From Lagopus muta (lineage: Eukaryota; Chordata; Aves; Galliformes; Phasianidae): a stretch of DNA of 64,000 bases. The first letter of the stretch is position 1, and each line of letters starts with the position of its first letter. The position numbers were made by a program, and so were the translations under genes. The stretch lies in the NCBI RefSeq assembly GCF_023343835.1, contig NC_064437.1, positions 46,716,967-46,780,966 on the forward strand. Reading direction: 5' to 3'. The notes beneath the pieces were generated by a model. The model did no database searches, was not told the origin of the DNA, and saw only the letters and a program-made list of their open reading frames with translations. Below, one piece after another: positions 52,653 to 63,851 of the stretch.

Positions 52653-54335
52653 CACCTTGGTACCATAACCAGGAGAGGCTTTTAAATGAGACTTGATAAT
52701 TAATTCTTCCTCCTACCTGTGCTAGGAACAGTACTACCTGAATCACCAAAGCAATTATCACTGCTTCCTGGGGACCTCTTACAGCTGAAATGAACTTCAG
52801 CCTCACAGTGGCCAGAGGAGCACTATATGCAGAGATGGCCATTGCCTGCACTCCTCCCTCAGGCCAGGGGCTGCAGGCTGCTTGCCCTCAGCACACTCCT
52901 CCCTTCCCAGCAGCACCTCACCAGCTATGCAGTTTTAATCAAATGCAACAGGAACAAAAGTCCATAAAGCCAAACTCTCCCCCAAGGCCGTTCAGAAACC
53001 CACCACCAGCTGCACCTTTTGCAAACACTCCTTGATTTCAGTGCCATCCTAACACAGAAGTCAACATGGTGAATGGCACTGCAAGAATTGACCATTAGAG
53101 AGTTGGGAGGGTACATCCATGGCAGCATCTCAGCCATCCAGCAGCCCAGCTCTCTGTCAGGCTGTGCTGTCCAACTTCTGGAAGAGCAGGGCTGCAAGGA
53201 TGAGTTACTCACACACATCCTCTATATTCTGTATCTAGGACTGTTCTTTTAGATCTCTTAGGTTTTGAGGTTTATTTTTTTTTAATGCTGGTGCCTTATT
53301 GCCACATCTCTACAGAGCTCAGAGAATTGACAGCATCTGCTTCTGAAGGTGCTGCAGCTGCCACAGTGATCTCTGCTCTTTTGCTGGTAGGAGCTGGTGC
53401 TTTTATACCTATGGAGTAAAAATTCAAGCAAGCCAACTTCGTCTCTTGTTACAGGAGCATGCTACTCCCCTGAATTACAATATAACTGTCAATCAGGCAC
53501 TTGCTATTTAAAATCCTTTCTGGTCTACCCTTAGGAACTGAGATTTCAGAAGATGACAGTAACATGCCAACTTCAGCAGGTTTAGCCTTTCAGCAGCAGG
53601 TTTAGCCTTGCAGCAGCAGGTGCTTCCCTTTTGCTCATGAACAGCAGTTGGAGCCCTCCAAGGCAGAGCAGGATCTCTTCTTCTGAGATTCTCCGAGCCC
53701 AGTTCTAGCAGCAACACAAAGCAAAGAGTTGTTGCTCACTAGAACAACAGATCATGTTTACTCAGTGCAAGTATAATTTGCAGGTGAAGTTCAGTGTAGC
53801 TGCTGTTATTTAGCATCTAAAAAAAAAGTTTATGCTGACTCACAGTTAGTACCCTGAAGTAGGTGCTGTGTTTAATATTTCAGTTGTCATTAATTACAGC
53901 TGCTGTTGTAACACTTGGTTATTCACTGTATATTTTGCTAGCTTCATCCAAAGCTAGAGATATTTATGACTTGATTATTCTGTGAATAGTCTGTATATCT
54001 CCATAAATCCCAGGGGCTAAAAATCCTGCCTCAACTTACACCCTCCACCCATACAGACACTATGAGGAATATGAATCAGTGTAGAACTGGACTTGCAGTG
54101 TTTCAGGAAAGTCATGAACTGGTGTTTTCCCATCCCTTACTCTCCTCACATTATAGGTGTTATGGTTTTTAAAATTAAGATGAACTAGCACTCTTTTTAT
54201 TACTGCATTATATGAAATATATTCATGTATTTTCAAAACTGTATTTATAACCTGTAACATACTGTATAGTTTGCCACTTTTAGATATGCTTGTACTACAG
54301 CTTAATAAGTTTAATAATAAAATCATCACTTATGA
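52653..54335 (+). other. Probable 3' UTR of the C8orf58-like gene
   Basis: After the TAA, the sequence becomes AT-rich and UTR-like towards 54.3 kb. AATAAA at 54316-54321 is the first good polyadenylation signal I find downstream of the stop, implying a 3' UTR of about 1.7 kb. Near 53573-53613 a unit of about 21 bp is duplicated (cagcaggtttagcctt). Confidence 0.5.
54316..54321 (+). terminator. Polyadenylation signal AATAAA, probable end of the C8orf58-like gene
   Basis: A canonical hexamer on the plus strand, downstream of the predicted stop and before the convergent ZP4 gene. Confidence 0.5.
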
Positions 54336-54949
54336 AATAACTGGTTTCAGATCTCTTACTAATGAAAACCAGGGGTGGAGTACAGTTACTGGTGGCACAT
54401 TTTTCAGGTAAACACAGCTCATCAAGAAAGGAAGTGTTACCCTCTGGGCTTCCAATACCTGCAGCTCCTATAAAGGACCAACTGCTGCTTTGGAGAGTCT
54501 GTTGCTTTTTTCCTACAGGCACAGCTGGCAGAGGTTGGTTTGAGCAGCTCTATAGCAGAGAGCTGCACTGGGCTTCATGCCCACAGCTATAGGCAGGCAC
54601 AGCAGAGCAGCACTCAGCACTGCCACGGGGAAGAGGAAAGACACCCAGGACAAGGAACACAGATGCTCAGGACCAGCGTTTCTGGAAATCCAGATTTAGC
54701 AGCAGTGCTGCTCAATTGCCCTGTCTCCTTGACTGACTGGAGTTTGGCGTTTTAGGGGTGTTGGTACCCCACAGAATACCCCCGAGCCCGGCACTGGCCC
54801 TGGAGCTGCTTGCAGACAGCCGGGCACCGGCAGAGCACGGCCATAGCACGCGTCAATGCCCCTCCAGCCCCTGGGCTTGCTTCCAAAGAGCTTCCAGTCT
54901 CGTACAGCCCCTAAGCACCTTCTCACCCAGAGCCCCCAGCCTCATCAAG

Positions 54950-55090
54950 CTGATTGTTGGCTTCAGTACGCACGCACCAACCCGCGGAGGGCAGCATCGA
55001 GCCCCTGGCCGGGCCCCGACGGCCGCACCCCCGCCCGCACGGGACGCTCCCGCAGCCTTCAGCTATCAGCCTGCACGCACGATTAAGAGC
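54950..55090. other. Small CpG-rich patch between the convergent genes
   Basis: A GC- and CpG-dense stretch of about 140 bp (for example ggccgggccccgacggccgc). It is unlike its AT-moderate surroundings and lies between two gene ends. An open frame spans it, but without recognisable domains or splice context. Confidence 0.5.
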
Positions 55091-55899
55091 GGAGCTGGAG
55101 GACAGCTTCTGATCTACTGAGGTGTGGTTAGCACTAATCCTCTCGTTGCCCTATAATAACGCAGGCTGCTAAAGACAGGTCAGAAGGCAGACAAATTCAT
55201 GCCCTGCATTCCCAGATAAGCTGCACGAATACCATTTAGCTGCAACAGGCACTCCCTTAAGGGAGGCGTTAGACTTACTCTCAGCTGATAATGGCTCCAG
55301 CCAGAGAAGTCTTTGCATGATAGGGCAGAGGGCATCACCTGCTCCTGTCCTGAACACGAGACGACTAAGTACTGCTTATCCTGTCCTGGAGGTAGCAGGA
55401 AAGAGCAGCACAGCCTCAACTGAGCTGGTGTCCTCGGGGGCAATGGGAGATTCCCAGCTCCTCTTTATAGCCACATGCTATCCTACATATCCCAAAGAGA
55501 CAGCAGATGAAAAAAATACCTTAATTGGTTTTGCTGCTCTTGAGCTTAGTGTTTGAGAGAAGCCAAGATCAGGTTTTTTTTTTTTTTTTAAAAGATATCT
55601 GAAAGAAATGCAGACCCCACCCAGCATCACTCCTAGCTCAGCCTGCAGATTCCCAAGACAGGGCAGAGGCTCCTTCTTGACATCAGCATAGTTGCACCAA
55701 TCCCATGGCAGAACAGACAGACAGCAAGATAAGTTTAGATAAATGGCATTTGGAGAACAGCCACCAGGATCATTTGTCTTGCAAAAAAACAAAAAAAAAA
55801 GCAAAAAACAAAACAGTGCCAAGGCTTACTCCTGTTCCACTCCTCCTGCTCTGGATTAGGGAGAAGGCATCCCAGAGACTTAATGTGTTTGGGAACCAC

Positions 55900-55905
55900 T
55901 TTATT
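55900..55905 (-). terminator. ZP4 polyadenylation signal
   Basis: AATAAA on the minus strand lies only 24 bases after the TGA stop (55932-55930), giving a very short 3' UTR. Very short 3' UTRs are known for zona pellucida mRNAs. Confidence 0.8.
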
Positions 55906-55929
55906 GCAAAACAGGTGCCGGTAATGAGA

Positions 55930-58900
55930 TCACTTTCTCCACCACAGCACAGCAGCCACCAACACCATGCTCAGCACTGCCCCAGCAGCCACAGCAGCAA
56001 AACCCAGAGCCCAAGGGGCTGCAGCTGCTCCTGGAGAGGAGAGAAGCCCCAGTTAGAACCAGGCTGGGAAAGGACTGGTCCATACTCCTACTGAGTTGCA
56101 CACTTACTGAAGTCATCCACATCAGCTACTTGTCTTAGCTCATCCTGCAGGAAAATAACAGGGCCTTTGCTGGAAACACGGGAGGCACTGTCCTTAAGGG
56201 TATACTCAGCACTTCTTTTACCTCCTGTGGAACAGCAAGAGAGTTGTAGGTTACAGAGATGCCTAGTCCTCAAGGTCAGGAGGCTTTGGCCACCTTCTCA
56301 ACCCTCAGACGAGCCTGCCATGGATCAGAACAGAGAGAGGAGCCTACAGTGACCCTTGCATTTCTGTCAGGGAGGCAAGAGCCTTGCCTTAGAGGAAAGG
56401 AGCAGGAAATGCCTGCTAGTCTGTACTAAGGAACAGCATGTGCACCTGCCCACTGGCTGGGAGACCAGCCCTGCTGCCCCTTGAGATGCAGCAAGGCAAA
56501 GACACTTACTGGCTCTAGCAGGACAAGTGTTGGTGCAGGACTCCTGCACAGACCGGTGGCACACTGAGGCACTGCAGTGCAGGTACACCTAAAGAGAAGG
56601 CAACACAGAACTGAATTGCTCACTATCTACAGACAAATTATATCCTGCTGTGGTACATTGAACTTGTCCAACATAGCAGCTTTGATACTTTATCCACATG
56701 GACTTCGAACTACATCAGATCTGGCATTACAGCACATCTCCCAGACTCCTAGAATTAGGTCAGTTGAGTAAGCACTGCCAAAGTACACAGCTGGGACTAG
56801 TTTGGAGTATTGGTTGATTCAGGAGCACTGAACAGACAGCACGGGAAATAATAAAGTTCATCACTGAAGTGCTCAGTAATTCACAAGATTCATAGTCCAG
56901 AAAGCTACTTCCAAGTCATTTTAGCCATGAAGTTTACAAATTTGATCTATATAGTTGGACCACATGCACTAAACTATTTCAACACATCCTGGGCAGCAAG
57001 CTAGCACTTACGTAATCTGCCATTTCAGTAATCTCATTTTCCATCACGTTCCTCCACTGATACATCGCCTATACTCAAAATCATCTCAGGGAAGACATGA
57101 GACCACTTCATGTGTGAGCAATAAGAACCAATTCAAGAGGAACCCAGGGAACAAGAAAGACTGCTTACCAGCCCAGAAAGCAGCTCTTGGGATGCAGAGT
57201 CCACAAAGGTAAATGTGTAGAGGGTGAAGCGCTGATAATGTGATGGAAAGAGTAATCCTGAGGCAGTACTAAGAGGTACCAGCTGTGTCTGATAGTTGTC
57301 TCCTGAATAAGGGCACCTGAGAAAGAGGCCAGAAGTTAATGAGTGCAAGTCATTCCCCCACATCCAAAGTTGTTTACAAGCCACTTACCCATTCACCAGG
57401 ACAGGCCACTGTGTCTGTTGATGAGGATTTATACTTGGTGTGGCCCAGCAGTGGTGCAGTAATAGAACCAGGTCAGGGTCTGTCCTCTGAAGGATCCTAA
57501 CTTCTATGTAAATAGGGTCTCTTAGAGCCTTCACAATGGGATAGTCAGTGTCAGTGTAGTAGGAACTATATCGTTCATCTGGGTGAGAAAAAAGGGCTAG
57601 TTTAGAGCAGGAATAAACAGGTAGAGAAACTGAGAGCATCCTTCATAGCTGTGACATCAAGTCTTGAGAGTGGCAGAGAAGCAGTAATAGAATTCACTCC
57701 CTTATTACCCAGCAGAGCACAGAGCCCCACACCAAGAAGCCAGACCAAGTCCTGTAGACCTCCCACACCTGAGGCAATACGCAGCTCCAAGGACAGAGGA
57801 CCAGGCTGGGAGACAGCAGGGAGCGGTGGCAGTGTGAAGACCTGAACACTCAAGGGGACAAAACTCCCAGTGATGGCATAACTACAGCGGACATGTAACC
57901 TGGTGGGACAAGAACACTGGGTCAGGCAGATAGGTACTCTGGCATTGCCTAGCTTTTCCCCAAGATCACAAACTGGTATTTGCCTTAATTATATCTCCAG
58001 AGTATCCTCCAGTGCTTCTTCATAATTAGTCAAAATTCTCTTCAGAGTTTAAATTAGAGTCCACAGGGTGGCATTGATCAGCACCAGTTTTATTCCCTTT
58101 AATTGGAGGCATGCCAGTCCCTAGCCTACTCAGGTGACTGCTGTACATTCCAAACTTGTGTGCATGTTCTCTGGACAAGTTCCTGCTTGTTACAGCAGTG
58201 CCTGCCCCAGGGTATTACCTGAAAGTGCTGTCCCTAGTGATAGAACCAAGGTTCCCCATATTCACATCCCTGGATGCCACCAACTCATTCTCATATATGG
58301 CATGGTCTCCAGTCACCTGCAATAACAGGACAGACATTTTTGCTGCACTGGAGTCAGGCTGGAGAACAATGGTTAGCTTCTGGAAATCCATAAGGTGCCC
58401 AATGCATAGTCAAAGCCACATCAGGTTGTTCCAGATCAGCATGCTTCAGTTAGTTCAGCTGCAACTCTCACCTGAAAAGTAGTGCCACAGGCAGAGAGTG
58501 GGAACTGGTACACAACAAAGGCATTGTTTTTCATTACAGGGATGCAGCCAGCACTGCGCCCACTGGCTAGATGCACAGAGTCCAGGATAACAGGTGGCAG
58601 GGTCACATCTCGAGAGACAGCAATGGAAAACTGACCATCTGGTGTGCAGTGTGCTGTCACTGGGGGAGAGAAAAAGAGTCAGTTGTAGGTCCAAGGAGAA
58701 ACAGCCTCAAACACAGTACAGAGAAGAGCAGCAAGACCTTCTTGCAACTCCCACAGCATATGCTGAGTAAAGCAAGGTAGAAATGCTGGTACAAGTGCTA
58801 CCAGCACTGGATACTCTCAGCAATACTGATTCTAGCCATAAACCCAAGCCTGTTGCAATACTTATTATTGGTTGAATACATTAATGAGTTTCCTTGACAA

Positions 58901-60382
58901 CCAGAACCACAGCCCTAAGCCATCTGCATGACTGGTACACCAATCCTCTGCCAGGGAAAGCAGGTACTCCAGCCAGCTGTTGCATCAGAGGGGAGGATGG
59001 CCATTCACACTCACCTGTGTTACCATAGTAGCAAGTCTTGACTTTGTCTCTAGGGTTGTAACAACAGCCTCGCACTTCACAGTCTCCCTGGCTGATGGGT
59101 AAAGAGGCACAGGGCAGCCGGTCCTGGCTGTGGACAGCAGAACAGACACCACTGCTAGGAGCATCCAGTGCTGCAAGGAACAGGAGAATCTTGCAGCAAG
59201 AGCACAGTAGCAGAGGATCAAGGGCACAAGGAACACTAGTTTGATTTTGCATACAAGTCAAGGGAAGTTTTATGGACTCAGGTGAGGGTCAAACATGCCT
59301 CAGAGCACACATAGAAGCCTGCTGACAAGCAAGTACCCAGAAAACCAGGGCTCTCTGCACTGACATTCTCCAAGATGTCACCTGTGCAGATACAAGCTAC
59401 CTCTCCAAACCTACAGGAGGTCTAGCAACAGGCACCTGCAAGAAAAGGTATTCATGGCAACAAGCAGCATACTTCTTCAGGAGCGGTCAGTCTTACCAGG
59501 AAGGTCTGCAGGGCACATAAACAGCTTCTCTTCATGAAGAACCTTTTGTCCAGCAGCATCTGTCCCTTCCAGCCCAACAATTATAAAGTAATTGCCATCC
59601 TGGGAGAGAACCATACATAATCAGTGCAGCCAGAGTAGCAGTCATTGCAGCCCCAGGAGAGTCCCCAAGTCACTCACCCATCCAAAGACATAGCAGCTGG
59701 TGTAGGAAACTGACACTACCATGGAGCCATCCGGAGATTCAGATACCCAGAGACCACAGCCAGAATCATTCTGCAGAGCATGTGCCCTCCCTTCAGTATC
59801 TAGGAGGAGATGAGACAGCAGCAGGGTATTCAGCAGCCCATGCTAAAGACATGAGTGTACTACAAATGTAAATTTGTACAATGTACAAAAATGTACAAAT
59901 CGGTTTAAAAAAAAAAAAAAGGCATCTCAGCCCACAAAAGGGCCTGCACAGGCAGAGAGTTGTGAGGAAACCTAGCAGCCAAGGACATGTAGATCCTGGC
60001 ACAGCACTCTACTCAAATCTATGAAGGCCGGGTCAGGTAAACAGCTCCCAGATTACACAAGCAGCACTAAAACTACTAGCATACCACATAAGAGCCAGCA
60101 CCCTTCACATTTCAGCCATACCTCACTACTGCATAGAGATATCAGCAGCAGCCAGAACACCTCTTGACATCACCCTCACTTACCCCAAGCAGTCAGCACA
60201 AAAGAAGCATTCCCTTCCCAGCCTGGGGGAAACTTGAGCTGCAAGCTCCCTTGGCCACAAAACAACAAGTCGGGGTCAACAAAAGGCCTACTCCAAGTCC
60301 CCACAACCAAAGCAAGGGGACCAAGCAACCCCAAGAAAGACAAAGCTCCAAACACAGCCATGGCCTGCCCTACAACACCCAT
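55930..60382 (-). CDS. ZP4: Zona pellucida sperm-binding protein 4 (egg-coat glycoprotein), complete, 12 exons
   Basis: ZP4 is secreted by the oocyte or follicle and polymerises into the egg coat (perivitelline layer in birds). Exons on the minus strand: 60382-60184, 59799-59678, 59599-59497, 59170-59015, 58659-58472, 58316-58219, 57899-57769, 57578-57389, 57316-57169, 56588-56510, 56224-56108 and 56030-55930. All phases agree and total 1,632 nt, or 543 residues, close to human ZP4. Features in order: signal peptide (about 1-28), N-terminal ZP-N-like region, six-cysteine trefoil (C151, C162, C172, C177, C178, C188), ZP domain (about 194-470), furin site RGKR (472-475), external hydrophobic patch (491-498) and a transmembrane segment with a short WWRK tail. 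A trefoil without a long proline/glutamine-rich insert favours ZP4 over ZP1. An upstream in-frame GTG is not a likely start; MAVFG at 60361 is an alternative start. Confidence 0.94.
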
Positions 60383-60424
60383 CCTGCTCTCCTGCCAAGC
60401 ACCATGAAGCACCTGCCCTTAGCC

Positions 60425-60460
60425 TGGAGCTTTTAAGCTGTGGAGACAGCTGGGAAGAAC
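60425..60460 (-). promoter_or_regulatory. ZP4 core promoter: TATA-like box and E-box
   Basis: On the minus strand, CTTAAAA (60437-60431) lies about 50 bases before the ATG, fitting the short 5' leaders typical of ZP genes. CAGCTG at 60447-60452 is an E-box; oocyte ZP genes are activated through E-boxes by FIGLA. That role here is inference. Confidence 0.45.
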
Positions 60461-60499
60461 GAGTCCTGACGCTTCCAGGTGGACCCAACCCAGCAGTTT

Positions 60500-60900
60500 A
60501 ACATCTTCTACTGCTCCCAGCTGCCTCCAAAGCCATCACTGTGTGCTTTGCACCCATTCCAGCAAACAGCCACAGGCCACCAGCTCAGCTTCTGTCACGA
60601 GATGGCTCTGTATTCATAACACAGAGCTGAGAACAGCTCATTTGTGCACTCCACTCTGGAGCCCCAGAAGGGCCTTCCAGCTTTCCAGCTCTTCCTCTCA
60701 CCCTGAGTTCTTCCCCTCACTGGCCAGTCCCGCAGTTCTGCCTTTTCTCCATGTTTTCCCCTCTTGATGCACTGATTGCTCATTCCATGGCATAAGTGCA
60801 AAAAGCTCAGTGACAATGCTCTCTGTTAAAGGTGTCACTGCTTCAAATCCTACACACAGGGTCTTAACATGGAAGCCTGGAAACAGTCTCCTGCTTGCAA
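60500..60900. other. Upstream flank of ZP4, nothing recognised
   Basis: No supported exon or named repeat. Confidence 0.4.
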
Positions 60901-60901
60901 C

Positions 60902-60984
60902 TGATGGATAAGTAGGCAGCTGTGCACGCATGAAAAGAGGTGGTTTCCCTTATATACTCCTGGCTCTGGTCTGCTGCACTGTTT
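60902..60984. repeat. 83-bp direct repeat, copy 1 (contains TATATAC)
   Basis: Matches 61300-61382 at 78 of 83 positions without gaps, offset 398 bp. It contains tgtgcacgcatgaaaagagg and CCCTTATATACTC. Confidence 0.9.
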
Positions 60985-61142
60985 GCATGAAGTGTGACCA
61001 CAACCATTGGTGTCAGGAAGACAGTAACAGTAACAAGCACAGATGGTTTCCCCTAATGAGCACTAGTAGAAACTGTGCTGAATAGTAGAAAACACAGCAA
61101 CGATGCTATACAGAATATACAACAGAACAGTTCTGGGAGCAC

Positions 61143-61290
61143 CTCAAGTGGAACACCACATTTATAGTATGAACTCTGTAACAATAAACTGGGAGTGAAA
61201 TAAGTGGCCCTATGAGCAGACATGACATTTCATAAACCTGATGGCCTCTGCAGTTCTTTGACACGAGGTGTGTCTTTAATCAACAAAGCA
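61143..61290 (+). repeat. Diverged duplicate of the CYP2C upstream region
   Basis: Collinear with 63528-63674 at a nearly constant offset of 2,384-2,385 bp. Shared anchors are ctcaagtggaacacc, atgaactctgtaacaat and tttgacacgaggtg. Between anchors the copies have diverged considerably. No P450 exon follows this copy where I would expect one. Confidence 0.75.
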
Positions 61291-61299
61291 TATCCATAT

Positions 61300-61382
61300 T
61301 GATGGATAAGTAGGGAGCTGTGCACGCATGAAAAGAGGTGATTTCCCTTATATACTTCTGGCTCTGGACTGCAGCACTGTTT
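61300..61382. repeat. 83-bp direct repeat, copy 2
   Basis: Second copy of the block at 60902-60984, with five substitutions. It follows directly after the CYP2C upstream-like block 61143-61290. Confidence 0.9.
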
Positions 61383-61784
61383 ACAGTGCAGGGTGTGTGG
61401 GGATAGCAGGGACAGGTTGCTGGGCAGCAGGACCATCTGTTCTGTGGGACCCACACCCCAGCAGCTGACCGGTTTTCTTGGGAAGCCATCGGTGGGCCTG
61501 AAGAATAGGTAACACTGATTCCTTCGTGATCCCAGAGAAAGTTTATCCTGTCAGTACCCTTTGCCTGACTGTAACTGCAAGATTTCTCCTCCTCTCACAC
61601 AGACATCCCTGTCCTTGCCAAACATCATCCATACAGCTCTCAGATGCTAGTAGCATTTACTGTTGATAATTGGCTAAATAATAGTAAATAAATGAAGTAC
61701 TTTGGAGCTACAGAAACAGCTCACTGTAATTTATCAGTAGTTTGTTCATGCTGACAGGAAAAAAATTAAAGAATAGCTCTATTT

Positions 61785-61813
61785 GAAACAAACAAACAAA
61801 GAAACAAACAAAC
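61785..61813. repeat. (AAAC)n microsatellite
   Basis: AAAC repeated about seven times, with one G substitution. Confidence 0.95.
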
Positions 61814-62160
61814 CCAGACTAACAGTGGGAGTGCTGTAGTTCCACCACAGCAATACCTGTGCTGAGAGTGGTTTCACTTGTTGCTCTTTCTAATTTCTCT
61901 GTACATACACATGACTGCCATGTTGGTTGCTGTGGAGATGGGAGGTAAGTAAAATGCACCTGAGATCTGTGAAAGCAAACTACTTTGTTTGGGAGTTGTT
62001 ATAAGCAGTGGAAAGCAATTTTGGTGAGAGGAAAAATGTAGATCTGTCTTGTTCCCAAAACTCTTCCTTAAGCATTTGCTTGTTTTCTCACACCTTGTAA
62101 TATGAGTGTCCAACCTTTCGGCTTGAAGAGAATTGTCTTGGGCCACACCTATGTAGGACA

Positions 62161-62685
62161 CTCCAAAAGTAATGCCTCCTATTTATTTCCTTGGAAACTA
62201 CAACAGATGCAAAGAGCACAATAATACTATTTGAGCAAATTCTCAGCTACAAAACAATATTTTTCAAGACAGTCACCACAATTAGCTGTGCAATTTCACC
62301 AGCAATGAACGAGTCCTGCATGCCATACTCATAAACATCTGTACCAGTGGAGGTGATACACAATCACTTCTGCTGAAATGCACCACCGCTGCTTCACTAT
62401 ACTCACATCCACTGTCTGGTCTCCATAAATGCTCAGCAAGCATTGGTGAATATCAGTAGGTGCCATTTTTTCTGCACAGAAGAATTCAGTGACATGCCTT
62501 TGCTCCATATGCACTTCCATGTCAGATGCCATTTGGTCAGACTTCCCCTCTGCTGCTGTCTGTCACACAGCAACAAAATGTAATGGGATATTGGTAGGAA
62601 GGTTCAGCCTCTACTGCCATCCCACCAACATCCACACCTGATGTCATGAGCCAACATAATAATATAGGAGGCATTACTTTTGGAG
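62161..62685 (-). mobile_element. Mariner-family DNA transposon remnant (Galluhop-type)
   Basis: Perfect 20-bp terminal inverted repeats (ctccaaaagtaatgcctcct at 62161-62180 and its complement at 62666-62685) enclose about 525 bp. On the minus strand, 62532-62329 still encodes the start of a mariner-like transposase helix-turn-helix (MASDMEVHMEQRH, then a TVDVSIVKQR line). The DDD catalytic region is missing, so it is internally deleted and immobile by itself. Assignment to Galluhop rests on recalled terminal sequence. Confidence 0.85.
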
Positions 62686-63527
62686 CAGCCCTTGTGAAAT
62701 ACATTATGTAGTTAATGCATGTTAGTAACGAAACTTTTACATTAGTGGGATATGTGAAACTATCTTTTATGAAACTTGTTTTTGTGAAACTACCACCGTG
62801 TTAGTCTGGTTTGATGGGAGTAATTGGGATTCCTAGGGAGTTCTCAGGTGAGTCATCAGAGATTTTGGGTGAAATTTCACTCTTCCTGTGCCTCACCCTT
62901 GAAAACATTTGTTCACAAATGTATGCACTGCCAAAAATCAATTACACAAATAAGGTGTGATTGTGGAGCAAGGGATATTTTCTCAGGTAAGAGAGCATAT
63001 GGAAGCCTGGTAGAGACGTGCTCAGATTTTTCTTTGAGTTTAGTGTCTGATTGCAATTCTACATTCCATATGAAAATTCACAGATAATGCATTTATGTTG
63101 ACTGAAAACAGAGTCACAAATATACCAAAAGAACTGATGTTTTTTTAGGCTATTTCATTTATTGAAAGGAAATAAATCCAATTCCATTATTGAAAGGTAA
63201 AGCACAGCTGCTTGTTTATCGCAGTTCAAAGGATTGTATCTAGCCACTGTATAACAACACACAAAAATACATGCCATTAAAAGAAACAGAACTGCACTGC
63301 ACCCTCTCTGTACCCTAGTTACAGCCCAGACAGTGTAAATATCACACCAATGTTCTCTTATGAGAAATGGGTGTGCACCCAGATCTGGGTCAGGGCCACA
63401 CGGTGGGGCAGAGTCGCTGCCATGATGGCACTGGGCAGGGAGAGGCTGCAGGGCTGGCAGGGCTGGGCTGTGTGTTGGCTGTGCCAGCCTTAAAGAAATG
63501 TTGCGGGTATAACTATAACTTCAGCAG

Positions 63528-63674
63528 CTCAAGTGGAACACCGCTCCCACTGCATGAACTCTGTAACAATGACCTTTGAGGGAAATATGTAGTCTTACGA
63601 GTGCACTTCAAATTTTTTAAACATGTAGGTCTCTGCCATGTTTGACACGAGGTGAGTCTTTAATTAACACTTCA
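63528..63674 (+). promoter_or_regulatory. CYP2C upstream block, proximal copy
   Basis: The counterpart of 61143-61290, about 180-320 bp before the P450 start codon. It holds TCTTTAATTAACACTT, which contains an HNF1-like half-site (TTAATTAAC). That would suit a liver gene but is only a motif match. Confidence 0.5.
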
Positions 63675-63791
63675 TAACTGCAAATACCTGGTTTAAAACA
63701 CAGGGCAAAATCAAATGACTGACGGTTAGAACAGATTAACTCAGCCATGTGATAAAAAACGTAGATTATGTAACAAAGCAGAACCCTTCAG

Positions 63792-63800
63792 TATATAAAG
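63792..63800 (+). promoter_or_regulatory. TATA box of the CYP2C-family gene
   Basis: TATATAAAG, 52 bases before the A of the ATG, predicts transcription start near 63,822 and a 5' UTR of about 30 bases. Confidence 0.8.
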
Positions 63801-63851
63801 GGGCACAGGCAGCCACAACAGCACAATCAGAAGCTCCTGTCCACCTGGGAA

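Noticed and set aside
54758-55120. 120-codon open frame over the CpG-rich patch
   Set aside because: Proline/alanine-rich composition without domains; explained by GC content.
56167-60302. Plus-strand open frames over ZP4 exons
   Set aside because: Antisense shadows of the minus-strand gene, which has a complete set of phase-matched exons.
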